Shown: in pieces, positions 48,199 to 62,010 of the stretch
Layout: every line of letters starts with the position of its first letter
Position numbering within the stretch: position 1 is the first letter of the stretch
From: Marisa cornuarietis
Lineage: Eukaryota > Mollusca > Gastropoda > Architaenioglossa > Ampullariidae
Direction: 5' to 3'
DNA length: 64,000 nucleotides
Assembly: GCA_004794655.1 (NCBI GenBank)
Contig: SMMW01000555.1
Location: 4,745,001-4,809,000, forward strand
Translations under genes and position numbers: made by a program
The notes under the pieces: generated by a model
Database searches by the model: none
Told to the model about the DNA's origin: nothing
Seen by the model: the letters and a program-made list of their open reading frames with translations, nothing else

Positions 48199-50325
48199 GC
48201 CCCAGTGATCAAAGAGTGGGTGCAAGAAGCATGTCCATCAGTTTTATTAGTAAAATCACAAAAAATGTCCACTGCTAATGCAACATAAATATCCTTGGAG
48301 TGGGGATAAAAGAGATTTTACTTGAAACATCAAGAAGTAATTATAAACACAAGCACTAATCAAAGTAATCAACAAAATATTGTGACCCACTGAATTTTCC
48401 AGCATGAAAGGTCTCTCTCTTTTTTTTTTAACCAGGCAGCAATTGAAGCATTAGTTCTTTTCAACAGGCATCAAAAGGCCAAGGTGTTATCAATCAAAAA
48501 AACCTTTTAAAAAAATGTAATGTAAAAACATTTGCCAAATTCTATTATTAAAAAAATGATTCTCGTGAAAAGACCAACAAAATATAAACCTTCTGCAGAT
48601 CTGTTTTTGTTTCAATATGAAAAATATCTCATCTAAATGTCAACCCCATTAAGACAGCTGAACAGTTGTGTCAACCTCTTGTATTCAAGATTTACTTCAA
48701 ACAAAAGTTTTTTAAATCTTTATAATTGGTTCACCCTTCAGAAAGCAAGAAAGAGCCAACAGAAGAAAAAGGGAAGAAGAAAAGAAAACAACAGAAGAAC
48801 CATCTAGATTCTGAAAGAAAAATCCCGTCTAAATGTCTGCAGAATTCATCAAGGTGCTTGCGTTTACTACACCAGCTGCCAGAAAACGTAGCATGTGCTC
48901 TACCTTCTCCACACACACAATATGTCCCATGTCCATTTAGCAGCTGACAATACATCCATACACACACTAAATCACACTGTTTGAACTAGTATACAGTTCT
49001 ACAGTTATAATGAACATAATGCATCTGGGTAAGTTGTTCAGACTAGCTGAAATGTCACTGCTAGCAGTAGAATTGAAGAACAATGTCAGAGTGGAAATTT
49101 CATACCTAATGGTAGGATGATCATAATCTGAGAAAAATCAAAAGAATGCACGTTTTAGCACTATTGTTCTAACATGTCCACAGACTATTCCCAGAGTACA
49201 TCTGTGAAACTTGTTGAATTTATTTTATACTTTTTTGTACATTACACTTATTACGTTGGACTGACAAATGCCAACACACTAGCAAGCCCTTATAACATTG
49301 GAATTCTAACTTTTGCTTACTGTAGGATTAAATGCAGACTCGGTTTAGCAGCCTTTTGTAACTTCTTATAATTCATGTTTAATCTATCTTTATATTTCAG
49401 GCCTAAGCCAAGTCTCACTAATTCCCTCAACAGCCTGACACTGATTTGATAGGTAACATTGTTATAAGTGTGTGACACGAGCATCATCTGTCACTACGAG
49501 AACACTAATGTTATTTTTTCACATCATACAACAAGAACCGTGAGCTATTAAATAATTTTTTCTCATACATTAATGTGATCATGTTACTTTTTATTTTGGT
49601 GACCAGTTATGGATGTGTCATTTTTAAGTTGATCCTCCATCAAGTACGGCTTGCTTCTTGTAGATAGTCAACACATAAATCTCTACCAGCTGCTGAGTAT
49701 GCATGAAAGCAACCATGATGGCCTATAACGGCCAGCCTTATTACAAAACTTTCTGCTGTATGCTGTACTCGTCAGTCAACAGCAATGTTATCACAGCTGC
49801 TGCAAGCTCCTTTGCCCAGACCTGTGGCAAATGTACATCCAGCTGCTTCTTAAAAAAAAAAAAAAATGACGTAGAATGATCAGTGGATGATGGGTATCTT
49901 ATGAATGCAACATCCACAGTTGACTCACCAGCAGAAGTATTATCAAGAGTTCAAAGTCCACCTATAGTCAAGCAATCCATGAATGTGCACAGTCACTGCA
50001 GATCATCCATGAATGGTGTTACAAATATGCAATACCATCCAGACTTGACCAGTCAAAAAGGGCATTACATGCGCTAATAGTCCTCCTCATGTCCACACTG
50101 GTCTTGCATGAATCAGGTGACACCACATGGCCACCAAGCGACACCAGCTGAGTGCAAGAACTAGTCCACATCACCAGTACAAGAGGGGCCTGGAGGGGTA
50201 TGCTGAGTGGGTTGGGGTGGGGAAGAAATGCTGCCTTCACGTCTGCATGGTATTAACAGTACTTGCTGCCCTTGGAGAGATTGTGTCTGCAAAGTTAAGT
50301 CTCCATCAACCTGCACTCCTGCAGA

Positions 50326-53300
50326 TCACAAGACACTGCTCCCAGATACTGAAGTATTCAGATGAAAAGGACATGGTCCACTTGTCCACTGAAAAAAAAA
50401 TTATTAAAAATACATCCATTTCTACAATTGGTTTCTGAGCTTAGGTTCTATAAAAAATTTTGCTCAAGAAGATACAAGTGCATTTTTTTTCAGACTGGAA
50501 AGCATAATTCATACTATTAACAATAAACTTACAATCTCCACAAATCCGCAGACCAAGCAAAGTTCATTTCTGGTTCAACAGTCATTTCTGAAAAGTTTAA
50601 AGTAAACCCCCATCTTTGAGATATTGCTGTGTACTATCAAGCTCACCTGAATAAGACCATGTTCTGACAGCTGTGACGACTGAAAGTGATCACGAAGAAG
50701 AGACTGAGAGAAAGAAGTGTGCATTCGATACCCCTCTGCTTCATTGACCGAGTCACCAATCAGGCGATACAAATCTGCAGCAAAGTAACACCACAGCTCA
50801 TACCCTACATGTCTAGCATCAAACACCTGGAGTTAACCAAACAGAGAGTTGTTAATCAAAATACATTAATATAAGAATATGAAATATCAGAGGTAATTCT
50901 AGGATTTCAAAAAGAGGGGCCCTGGGGCCCTCTCGATTGAAAAAAAGGGGCCCTTCAAATGAAACAAGGGGTCCCTCGAAACAAACACATTTTCACTGCT
51001 TTTTCCGATAAATATTTGGTATAAAACAAAATACTTTATCAATCACAAGAAATGGAAGATTAATCACATAGATATCTTTTTCTTCTATATCGATAAATTA
51101 TCTTTCATCATCATTAGTTTATCATTACATCCTAAATTTGCAAACCAATTAGTCTTTGTGTCCATCTCATTTGGCTATGAGCTAATGTTTAGACACTTTT
51201 CATGTGTCTCATTAGTGCAGGGGTTTAAATGTTTCTCAAGGCAACTTCTACGAGAAGACTTTATTAGGTTTTGATGGCCGAAGCCCCTTCTCACAGCCTG
51301 CATTGTGGTATAGCATAAGGAGGCACAGCTTTCCAAGAACCAGCAAATTGGGAAATGAATTCCTGTAAAAATCAAATAACAGTTTAAACAGCTAGTGGAA
51401 TCTCTCCGACATGCATTCTGCGTTACAGTTTCTTTGACCACAATCCATTCCTCTAAACATGCTGCTTTGTCAAGCAAGATTTTACTGAATTTGCTGCCCA
51501 CTTGTGCTGGTTTTCCAAAGAAATCTGTTAAGATATTTAATTCTTTGTCTCCATAGGGTGTTCTGTCTTCTGCAGACAGGAAAAAGATGGGGCGCATGGA
51601 AAGAACTAAAAAATCCAGAGGCAACATCACCTGCATCTTTTGGGAAACTGTCATTAATGTTCTTGCACGGAGTGTCGCAGAAGCAACCCTGACAGCTTCT
51701 ATGTCCTGTTATGTTGTATCAAGTTCGCAACACGTTATTTTTAAGTGTTATATAATACGCCGGCATAAGTTCCGAACAGGTCATGAGGTCAGAAATAAAT
51801 TAGAATTGAAAATAGTTTGAAAATTGAAATCTTTCTGAAGAATTTCAGCCTCCAAAGAGTGCCTGTGGTCGGAAGTCTGAATGTCTCTGCAGCGTCCTCG
51901 TTCAGTACTTAACACATCCGGGGTTGTGAACATGTTATTCTGATTGTTTTAGGCAACTTTACATCTCATGCCTTCCTCCTCGTTCATTAGCCAAGGCCAT
52001 TTCTTCAGCCATTCACATTGACATGTTCTCTGGATGCGTGGTTTTTTATGTGGTCTCTGCCTCAATTTGTCTATTTCGTTGTCTACATTTTCAGTTCCAG
52101 CAATGTGTGCGGCACACTGTTTCTAGCACTATTGTTTCTGTTTCTTTCTGTCCTTGTCGATTTCTACTTTCTGCTGTTCTTGTCGTGAATGAAAAGTCAA
52201 ACAGAGTTGACAGTCGCGTTCACTTCGCTTTCAACTCGCTTGCTTCCGATACCCTTTGATCTCTCCCGTCCTAAAGGTTTTCGCTGTGGACGCGTCAACA
52301 ATTTACTTCCTGGCGCGAAATTTGGAGCAGGCTGCAGATGGATAACAACTCGTCAGTTTGAAAACTGTCCAGTCATTAGCATTGATTCTAGTGGGTTGGT
52401 TTCAAACCAGCACGAAGAATGACAACAATTATTTTTGAAGTGCCGCATCGCGTGTTCAAAAGTGCGCCAGCCACGGTATTTTTGCGGGCGCATGGTCGCG
52501 CTGACTTTCAGACTATGCGCCCAGCAGCGAAATTTTGCGGGAATCCTGCAAGACCGCAGCCTAGAATTACCTCTGAAATATAATAATTTGTCTAGCCAAT
52601 AAAGCAACAATAAAGACATGTTATTCATGACCTCCTGTAGGACCATAAGGGGCATACCCTGCAGAGCACCTTGCTCATGAACACACTCTAGACCAAAATT
52701 TTGCATGCTTATTATTAGGAAGACCATACTTGTATCTGAAGCTTGATGCATCAAACCTATTTAAAAACAGGTCTTGGGCCATTGGGAAAAAAGGGGTGTA
52801 AAAAGGGATTCAGGCTGATTTTTGTGTTGGTGTCAAGATAACACACTCAAACAGACCAGAAGAACATTGTTTCAGAACAAAAAAGCTCACTGAAGAAACC
52901 TGCAGGTATGCATGTAAAGTAGCATACCCTTGCAAAGAGGAAACAAATGCAGTTGACATTTGACACACAGTTTGACAATGAGGAGAAGTAGGCACCTGCA
53001 CTTGACACATTTTAAGGAGGACATACATAAACACAACACACATTCTGATGAAGAGGAAAAGATATATATACATAAACACAACACACATTTTGACATAGAG
53101 CAGAAGCAGACATACACTTCAAAAACATACCTTTAAGGAGGGAGGAAGCCCACAGCTGCACATGGACATCAGGGATCTTGCCTGCCAACTGCATGGCAGG
53201 GGTCACCAGGTTCATGGCTTCCTGAGGTCAGAAGTCAGTACCATGTAGGTCAAAGAATTACTCGCTTCAGAGATACTGGCTATGTTCATCAGCTCATACT

Positions 53301-56300
53301 ATGACACAAAATATTTGCTGTGACAAGGTTTCCTGGCAGAAAATAATTATGTGCATGCCGTTAGATCTAGATATATTTACTGGTTTACAACAGGCTTCTT
53401 TGACTAGATGATTCCTCCATTTTAGCTGCTACCTGTGGTCCACACATTCACCAGAGTATGTTAGCCTGGGACACCACGTGAGATTCCACACATCAACTGA
53501 TCTAAAGTGTGCTTGTTCAACTGGGCAAGCTCAAATATACAGGCTGTCATGTGTCAGACATTTTCCTCTCATCACTCAAAGCTGATGGCACTTGACACTG
53601 TATTCCTGCTTTATCCCATGCGCCGTCTACTCGAAGCCGTTTGGAGATGTTTCCTATAGCACTTTTGGGGATGTCTGCTGTTCATTCTCCCTTCCATCCC
53701 CAGGCATGCATTTCTGGCAAGAAACTACAGGATTGAAGTGTCAGATGGTGTTGGCGCTGGCTAGTGGTTCAAGCCACTGCCAGATACTACTGCGAACCCT
53801 AAAATTTAGCATGCCTTGATCAGTCACACTGTTTGACAAGCGATTAACTGACAGATCAATCAATTATTTGGGTAAGCGTGCAATTTTTCCCCTAGTTTAT
53901 CAGGTCTGAAACAACCCTGAATGGTGAATCTAGGGTTGTGTGTGCAAGCAAGCCAGTTTGTTTGTTTTGCCTGTGCTGGAAATGTTTATGACTGGCAGAG
54001 AAATTTATCTCAATGTTGCTATGAGTGGGGCGCACGCTTATTATAGAATTTCTCTCATTTGTGTTTAGGTGCTTTGTACACCAGGTCAGTTTCATTGTAA
54101 GATGCCTTAGTGGGGATGGAATTAAAGAGAGAAAGTCTTAATCATGCCATGCCATTACAAATTTTGATCTCCTGCTCTCTCTCCACAAGTTTTCTCTTGT
54201 TATTCCTGTTTAGACTGCGATTTTCTTCTGGTGCTTCTTGATCTCCCTTCACCCTCCACGTTGACGACAGGTTTCACCTGCCTGCATAAACTGCATGTTG
54301 ATCAGTAGTACAGACCAGCAGAGGGTCTGCCTACGACAAGGACAGTCAGTGCACAGATGTCACATTGCAGAATGTACAGGAGGGAGCAAGAAGGAAAACA
54401 TTAACAATTCTCTCCCTGTTTTATCATTCACACTGCTAGAAGGGGTCATTAGATTTTTTTTTCTGATTCAAATTTCTTTCACACTGTGTGTGAGTGTGTA
54501 TGTGTATGCTTTTCATGCATATTTCTGTGTGCATGTGCCGATTGGGTGGCTTGGTCAGCTACGTCTGACAGTGTGGTCAGTTTGTCCCTCTGTGCCTATT
54601 TTTACCTTATCCATGTGTAAAATGTTTTATAAAACATTTTTTTAAAATATGCTTTTTTCTGTGTGTGTTAATAAATTTGATTTTAATACCATTTAATTTT
54701 TGTTTTGGTCCTCACTAATTCCTCAAATGGCCTTTTTCCCACCTCCAACCGAGTGAGTGGCTATAGGGTTGAGGAGCATGAGTGTGTGAATGCAACTGTA
54801 TGTGTCTTGCGACCCCAGTGGCCGAATACACAACACATGGTTTTACAGCCATGTCAAATCCCAGCACATTCAATTTAAGAAACATACAAATTGTCATTAA
54901 AATCTTTTTTTTTAGCACAGAAAAAAATTTATTTTAAATAATTATATCCTTTATTTCACCTGACATTAAAAAAAATCTGATGCATATGGAGCATGCTACT
55001 ACCATATCCTAGTAACCACTCACAGCAACATAAAACTACCCAAAAAAAAATCCCAGTCATGTTAATTTACTGACTTGATTGTTGCCCAGGGAGAGGAAGA
55101 TATGACCAAGCAGAACCAATGAGCAAGATGTCAGCCTGTTCACATCCTCTGCATTTGCCATCTTTAATGTCTCCCGAAGAAACCGTCTGAAAAATATAAA
55201 GATTTTAAAAGCCAAGGCTAGCCCCCCACAAAACTGCTTTAATATTAGTTAACTTAATTCTGTTCTGTAAAGCCATGATCAAACATAACACTCACATTCC
55301 AAGAAGCTAAAAAGTACAGAGAAAGGAAATCTGACTCACTTTGCATCTACATAATTTGCCTCAAAGAAAGACTGCAACCCCTTGACAAAAAAGGCTGCTG
55401 CCTTCATACTGTGGGAACTGTTGACAAAACAAGAGACAATGATTAGCCTTAAGGGAAAATATGATTGTGTGAAATATTAAACAAATGTTTACTAATAGTA
55501 TTTATTGCTGCCTCAGGTATATGTTATTGGAATGACTTTGCAGTCAGTATACATGGTTGGCATGAAATACAAACACCTACAGTAAAGAGAATTATACTTC
55601 ACACACCATTTTAAAGAGTATTTCTTAATCTATGCAACGATGTACTCTGCAAGAAATATTTTCTTTGTAGCAAATAGAAGTAAATGAGGGTCAGTGACCA
55701 GAATGGTCAGTGGCTGTTCAGTCATGAGGCATGATGTTTAAAAAATATTCATGCACTATTTGAACACAAAATAATAAAATATTGCAAATATAACAAGACA
55801 AAGAATGTTATTACTTTTATGATGCCAATTTTTTTAACAGCATAAATCCATTGGAAAATGAGTGGCCAGCCTCAACAGGGCATTAGACTGACAGATTTTC
55901 AAATGCTTTTAAATGCAATAAAACAAATAATTGAGTTAGAAAAAAAGAAAGGTAAAAAGTGGTTCGGAAATATATAATCTAGCTGTTCTTAAGCAAAAGC
56001 AAACAAAGGCATCAACTGACTGGGAATGGAGTGTATCTGGATCAATGACCTCTGCCAGCCTGTGTAGGTCTGACTGCCTGTTCATTCGCAAGTACACAAT
56101 GGCCAGGTTGAGGTTTATGAACCCTGCAAGCTCGCCTTCACCTGAACTATGCTGGTAAGAAAGAGGACAAAAAGTTTAGCATTCCAGGAAAAGTATATAA
56201 AGCATGACAACAAAAGTATATAAAGCATGACAACAAAAGTATATACAGCATTACAAACAAAAGGATACAATGAATGTTTTTAAATATCTTTATTAACAGG

Positions 56301-59300
56301 CAGCAAGGAGTACCCCTTTCAAACCCCCTTCCCCTCCTCTCAGATGACACTTTAGTTATTTTAGATGACACACTTGTGGTGCAGATGATGACTTGGACAC
56401 ACACACAACAAAACAATGTCAAAAGCTTTAACACAATATCAAAACGTTTTTAAAAATTGCTTATTTTTAATGGTTTAATGTTATCTTGCAGTTTATGAAA
56501 GAGACTACTACTAATAATAATAAATTAAAGATGTTTATAGCGCATATTCACACCCATAGAGTGCACACCCTTAGCGCTTAAAACGGAGAAGAGACATGGA
56601 CTAAATGGATACAAAACGAGGGACGGAAGAATAAACGACAGTGCTGACAGCAAACAGAAAACTAAGATAGAAAACACAAAAAGGCACCAAGTAACAGGAA
56701 CAGAGAATATAGTGATTCTGCAAAGATGGGTAGAAAAGTAGCAAGAGCAGAAGGGGGAGGGTAAAAAGGACTAGCATTGTGTGGACTGTTAAAAGTAATG
56801 CTCAAGGAAAAGGTGCGTTTTCAGTGCAGATTTGAAGGATTCAAGTGTAGGAAGGTGGTGGATATGGAAAGGGAGAGAGTTCCATTGTTTTGCTGCATAG
56901 TAGCCGAAAATCCTGTGACCATATGTTGTTGTTTTGATGACAGGAATAGGATACGGTCATCAAACAAAGAGCGTAGTTGTCTGGCCAGAGCGTAAGGGAA
57001 GTTCAGAGAAATAGTCAGGAGAGGAGTCTGCAAAGAAATTAAAACACAGCACAGACAAACTGGATGTGAGAACGGATGGGTAGCCAGTGTAGAAAACGAA
57101 GGAGAGGAGTGACATGGTCCCATTTCGTGGCTCAAAGCACCAGACGTGCAGCGGAGTTCTGTACTTTCTGGAGTCTCTGAATGAGGTATAAGGGGCAGCC
57201 TGCGAGCAAGGAGTTGCAGTAGTCAAGTCGAGAAAGAACAAAGGCACAGACAAGAGTGTTGGTAGCACGTGTAGAGAGAAAGTGACGGATGGCACTGATC
57301 TTATGGAGCTCATACTAGGCAGACTGACAGACAGCTTTAACGTTTATCAAGAGTCATGTCAGCAGTGACAATAAATCCCAGATTCCTATCAGTCTGGTGA
57401 CACTCACCTCCAGAGCTGTTTTGAACTGAGCTTCGGCTGCCTCCATGCAGTTCATGGACATTGCATACAGACCCTGTCAACCACCAGAAAAACTCTTTAC
57501 TTGTTTTTTCCATGTATAGGTTTTGATACTTCAATCTGCATTTATAATGCAGCTGAAGAAAGTTTTAATTCATAACTACATAACAATATGTCTGTAATTT
57601 ATCAGTGTCATGTCAAATTTTAACATACTCTATGTCCGTACTCATTAACTGCTATTCTTACAAGGATGCCATTAGCAAGTTCAGCTCTTGAGATTAAAAT
57701 TATAGTCTTCTGCAGCCTGCAATTCTGACACTAAGAGTTTTAAAATAGAACTCACTATGAGTGTATGAATCTGAGCGCTATGCATGGAGAAGAGTCGAGG
57801 CTGCTGTTGACACACATGACAGGCCTGAAAAATCTGAAAATCGCGTACCACATTGAAGATAGATATCATTAGCAGAGGCTAATCACATGAGTATCACAAT
57901 TGTGATACTCACATCTTTAAGAAATATCGATGATACCGCCCCCACCACTAAATCTCTGGCTAAGGAACCAGCAGCAAATAAAGCAGGGTATATAATAAAC
58001 TTGGATTTGCAGAAAGGAAGGGACGCTAAAAGGATGTAACTTTAACTTCTTGAAAATATCTTTAGTTGTTGGTTAGCTTAACACTGCCATGCAATGAAAC
58101 TGACAACCTCCATGTCCGCAGTGGCAATTTAGACAAAGCAGGTTTTATCAGAATGTACTGCTTAGCTCTAGATCTGTTCTGGGATTTGGAATAAGCTGTG
58201 ATTAATTCCATTTTTTTCTCAGTGTGAAAATTCAGTGGTCAACCCTAAAAAGGTAAGGTATATGAAAGATTAGCTTGTCTAACTGTGGACTGAAGAATCT
58301 GATGAGTTATTCTGCTACTGTCCTAACCTTGAAAACGGGGTGTGCTATGAGACTATACACTGGGACAGATAAATGTACTCACTTCTTGAATGGCAATAGA
58401 TTTGTGTCCCATGATGAGACGACACATGATAATGTGTTCCAGCAGCATTAACTGGAATGTTAACAGCAGTGGATGTGTGTCTAGCACTGTCACACAAAAA
58501 TCCAATGACATATTATCATCCATGAGTGACCACGCACACACACAGGCAAATTTGCAAAAACAGAATAAAAATATGAACAATGTGACAGTACACAAAACCA
58601 TTTATCAATCTACTGTAGCTGTGACCATTTAGCTTTAACTCAACAATATGACTTTGACAAATATAAACACATCTCAAAGGGGTATGGCTTTGACAATTTT
58701 GAAATATTTTTACTAGAGAATGATTGATTCAAGGAAAGTAACAGCTACTTTCAGAAGCTATATTTTATATAAACTTACTTCCTCTGAAATCTATTTCCTG
58801 TTAAAAAGAAAATGCACCCCCCCCCAAAAAAGCAGCAGCAAGCATTTTTCTAACTGCGTAGGATCAGCCGTACTAGATATCCCCTCTCTGTTGCTTGTCA
58901 TGTCCTGTCATTCTTCAGAATATAAACTCACTTTTTAGTTTCTCAATTTGCATCAGTGCCTTGTCTGTGTACTTCTGTGCTTTGTCCATGTACCCAGCCT
59001 GCATGGAATGCATCACAGTCACCTGAAATGGCAATGTGTTGCAGAGTTCACACAAATTTTGTAATGATATTCTGATGTATCTCCAGCATGCAGAACTGTG
59101 TACGCTGGGATAAGAAGCAGCAGTAGTATCAAAGTATAACAGGTTAGCATACAGACAAGCAAACAGGTTGATACAGATTACATACTCATTTTATCTGCTA
59201 CTAGATTCTGACAGGCAGATAATTCTTCAATCCATGAGACCTGAGAGGTGTTATTTTTTAAAGAACTGGCAAATTCAGCTGGTGTGTAAGTGTCAGGTTT

Positions 59301-59442
59301 AGTTCAGGGCCTTAAAAAAACAGCCTGGTTTCTGGCTGAAATATTTCCACAAATGAGTTACTCACTAGATACACAAGGACACACATATGCTCTTTGGGGA
59401 GCCAGTGAAACTGATCCACAGGGTTACTTGACATAGGTGGCT
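50326..59442 (-). CDS. MAU2: MAU2/SCC4 cohesin-loading complex subunit, C-terminal part (11 exons)
   Basis: MAU2 is the TPR partner of NIPBL/SCC2 that loads cohesin onto chromatin. Minus-strand exons in transcript order: 59442-59366, 59022-58932, 58486-58383, 57824-57756, 57473-57408, 56151-56021, 55417-55340, 55186-55075, 53221-53131, 50774-50647, 50388-50326 (TGA). Phases agree at every join and yield 335 residues. Matches to animal MAU2 include [113 protein letters not shown] and [20 protein letters not shown]. The last exon ([20 protein letters not shown]) aligns with the short C-terminal exon of vertebrate MAU2. The N-terminal 250 or so residues are not found before 64000 and should lie beyond the window. 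Confidence 0.95.
50888..52575 (-). mobile_element. Decayed hAT transposon, 1.69 kb, in a MAU2 intron
   Basis: Perfect 16-bp inverted ends, CAGAGGTAATTCTAGG, mark both borders. Flanking bases are similar (GAAATAT left, AAATATA right), consistent with an eroded 8-bp duplication. The minus strand holds a 159-codon ORF (51654-51175) resembling the C-terminus of hAT transposases of the ZNF862-like group: a [14 protein letters not shown] segment, a WIVVKE segment, and [20 protein letters not shown] at the dimerisation end. The rest of the transposase is not readable, so the copy cannot be autonomous. Short GGGGCCC-rich repeats lie inside the left end. Confidence 0.85.
56191..56262. repeat. 23-bp tandem repeat, about three units
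   Basis: AAGTATATAAAGCATGACAA followed by CAA is repeated directly, the third unit being diverged. It lies in the MAU2 intron between exons 57408 and 56151. Confidence 0.85.
56505..57387 (-). mobile_element. L2/CR1-like LINE, 5'-truncated copy C, in a MAU2 intron
   Basis: In sense orientation with MAU2 it begins at AGGAATCTGGGATTTATTGT, matching the interior of copy A at 35538, and ends with the same 3' UTR (GTGAATATGCGCTATAAAC) and an ATT-rich tail. Frameshifts divide the coding part into pieces such as [19 protein letters not shown]. The 5' break is only 20 bp downstream of the exon 57408 splice donor. Confidence 0.88.
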
Positions 59443-61755
59443 CTGGAACAAAACAAGCAAATAATAAATAATTTAAACAGGCTCATTGCTATTGTTCACT
59501 AAAAGGGTGTCATGAAAATGGATGAACTGCCTGAGGTGATTTTTTTTTTTTTACTGGGTGATGTCACTATGTCTTCACATTTATTAATAGCTTTTGACAG
59601 CTCAATACTTTCACCTTATCTCAATTATGGGTAGAGGTAAAGGAGTCTTACTTTCTTTTTAATTCAAGTTGCTAAAGTTGAAATACTATTGAGATGAAAG
59701 ATTTTCAATTTGTAATATTGCATGACAAGCTCAGAAATCGCACATTATACATAGTGCTTTAGGTAATACTAGTTATAAAATTATTTTAACTTAAAAAAAA
59801 AACTTTCACCAACTAGTACCTAACTGTATTTTAACAATTTTGTTACAACGCCGATTTTATTTGTACACAATGCTTTCCTCTTCTTAAATGCAATTTTCCA
59901 ATAGTAGGCAAAATGGTGCCCAATAAAACAAAACATAAATAAGAATTATCTGAATTTAACTTACAAATTTAGTTAGCGGTTATCTCATTTTCCAAGTTTT
60001 TTTTAGTTTCTATTCGCCTCTTCTTTGTAAAATATTAGGTTTACCTTTGACATTTTCACCATTAATTTTAATCTCTAGCATGGCTTTCTTGCATTTTTTC
60101 CTTTGTGGGAGGGGAGAGGAAGGAGATCACTGTTATGTAACAAAGTTATCTTTTATCTTATCAACCCACTAATGTATCCCTCTGCCAGCAGTCTCAGTTA
60201 CTAACACTTTCTGTAATCAAGCGATGCAACTGCTTTTCTTTCATGATTTCAAGTTCAACATCTTGAAATTCTCATATTTCGCAGAATATAATCGTTCAAA
60301 TGAACCTTACTAGCCTCTTCTAAATGTTATAAACTTCATTCTGATATGCTACCACCTAACTGCCAAGACAAAAAATATTTTCTCTAAAAAACCTAAACAA
60401 TTACTATACACTGACATCAACACAATTATAATACTGCATGTTGCCTCTTCCCCAAAAAATATCCTGATAAAAATAGAAAAAGGTTGAACAAAATGTTATG
60501 CATAAAAACAATTAAACACAGTGTTAGATGTTGAAACGAGTCTTTTAATATTTCATTATGCACCATATCAGTTTTAAAACACAAGTCTGATAAGCACAGT
60601 ATTCAGGGGTAAATGAATTATCTCCTAGAAGTGCAAACACTGAAAATAATATTCTTTTTCCAAAAGGAGATCAAAATGAAAACTGAGAAGGGCAAAGGTG
60701 CAGAAACTAATAAAAGCAAAACAACTGCAGAGCTGAAGTTCTGACCTGGGATCCGGAACTAATCTTTAAGAAGAGAAAAGTCTGAAAGAGGTCAGACAAT
60801 GTGCCAGGATGAAGCAAACTTAGTCCCATCCCTAACTATTCCCTAAAAGGCAATGTGACAAACAATGCAACCTGAAGTTATGAAGCAAGATACAAGAATA
60901 ACCAGACAACAAATGATTGGTTTCATGAAATGATTTAGTACTACAAACTCAAAATATGGAAAACAGCATTTAAGAGAACCACAAACAACTACAATAATTT
61001 TGATGATAAAAACTGACAAAAGACATTTCAAAGATTCCTGAAAAGTGTGATTCTGTCAAAATGCAAATCAGGAAGCACATATCTCTGCTTGTGGGAAGAA
61101 TTTTTAAAAGCATCTGCTTTTCTAAACTGAGGATTGTCTTCTAATCAATATTTCCCCTTCTGCACCCAGATTAACTATTTCTTAAATTATGGCAAATCCT
61201 CTTCCATTCTTTTCCTCTGTAACATCTAAATAACCAAAATAGACAAAGCATCTAATCAGAAAAAAGCCTGGATTCAGATATGCCTCAGTGAGCAATCTCT
61301 TTTTTAGGCAAAGGTCACATTTCAGCTCCTTAGCAAAAGAATGTATCTGCACTTTTAATGCCCAAACCGAGGATATCCACTAGCTCAATGTCCACTGTGG
61401 TATTTGTTATGCAGTTAACCCAGAAGCAATAAGTAAAAAAGAATGGGATATCCACTTCTTTCACAGATCAGTCGTTTTCACTCATCATGCTACAGCTGAT
61501 TCTACAAATCCACCATCATACTATATATATTTTCCTTGAAATGTTCACTAACTAGCTCCTTTGAACGCCTTTGAACTGGGCACATTTTGGGGCTTTTTTT
61601 TTTTTTTAAAGAGATGGATGAATATATTAAAATCTTTGAATATTACATTACCAAATGTTTCATTTCTGGAATATTTTAAACCACAGCCGCATCTTATGTA
61701 AAAATTTATTTCCAAATGGGAAAAGACAAGACACTAAACTTAAAAAAAGACATTC
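59443..61755 (-). other. Large MAU2 intron (right part), no exon recognised
   Basis: I looked for MAU2 N-terminal TPR motifs on the minus strand and found none. The sequence is AT-rich, with poly-A and poly-T runs and no clear repeat family. Confidence 0.45.
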
Positions 61756-61756
61756 T

Positions 61757-62010
61757 TATTGTAAATTCTCTTTCTTCAAGACTTATCAGATGACATTATC
61801 ATAGGAGATAATAGGCTATATTTGCTCTCTAATCATTGAAAATTTGGCTTTCTGGCAGTAAGCTGGTAGGTACCTGGCATGTAGGGTATGCCACTGGTCA
61901 GGTGAGCAACAGGCCTCAAACATTTACCAACATTCAACAGCAGGGAGGCTGGTAGGGTCTCAACATCATATCATCTAGTAAGTCTTAAAGAAAGAGAATT
62001 TACAATCAAA
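61757..62010. repeat. Small inverted-repeat unit, about 254 bp
   Basis: Both ends carry ATTGTAAATTCTCTTTCTT and a following AAGACTTA-like word in opposite orientation, with few mismatches over about 37 bp. It forms the left end of the region tied to the DIRS-like remnant. Confidence 0.65.

Larger units (their letters stand above)
44787..50325. other. Region between convergent MRPS11 and MAU2
   Basis: It must contain both 3' UTRs, but neither cleavage site is clear. It holds a CA run near 46155, the hAT-type MITE at 47026-47200 and the duplicated segment at 48078-48198. No conserved coding exon was recognised. Confidence 0.4.

Noticed and set aside
52353..52754. 133-codon minus-strand ORF
   Set aside because: It crosses the right border of the hAT element at 52575, joins element and flank, and resembles no MAU2 segment; not needed by the MAU2 exon phases.
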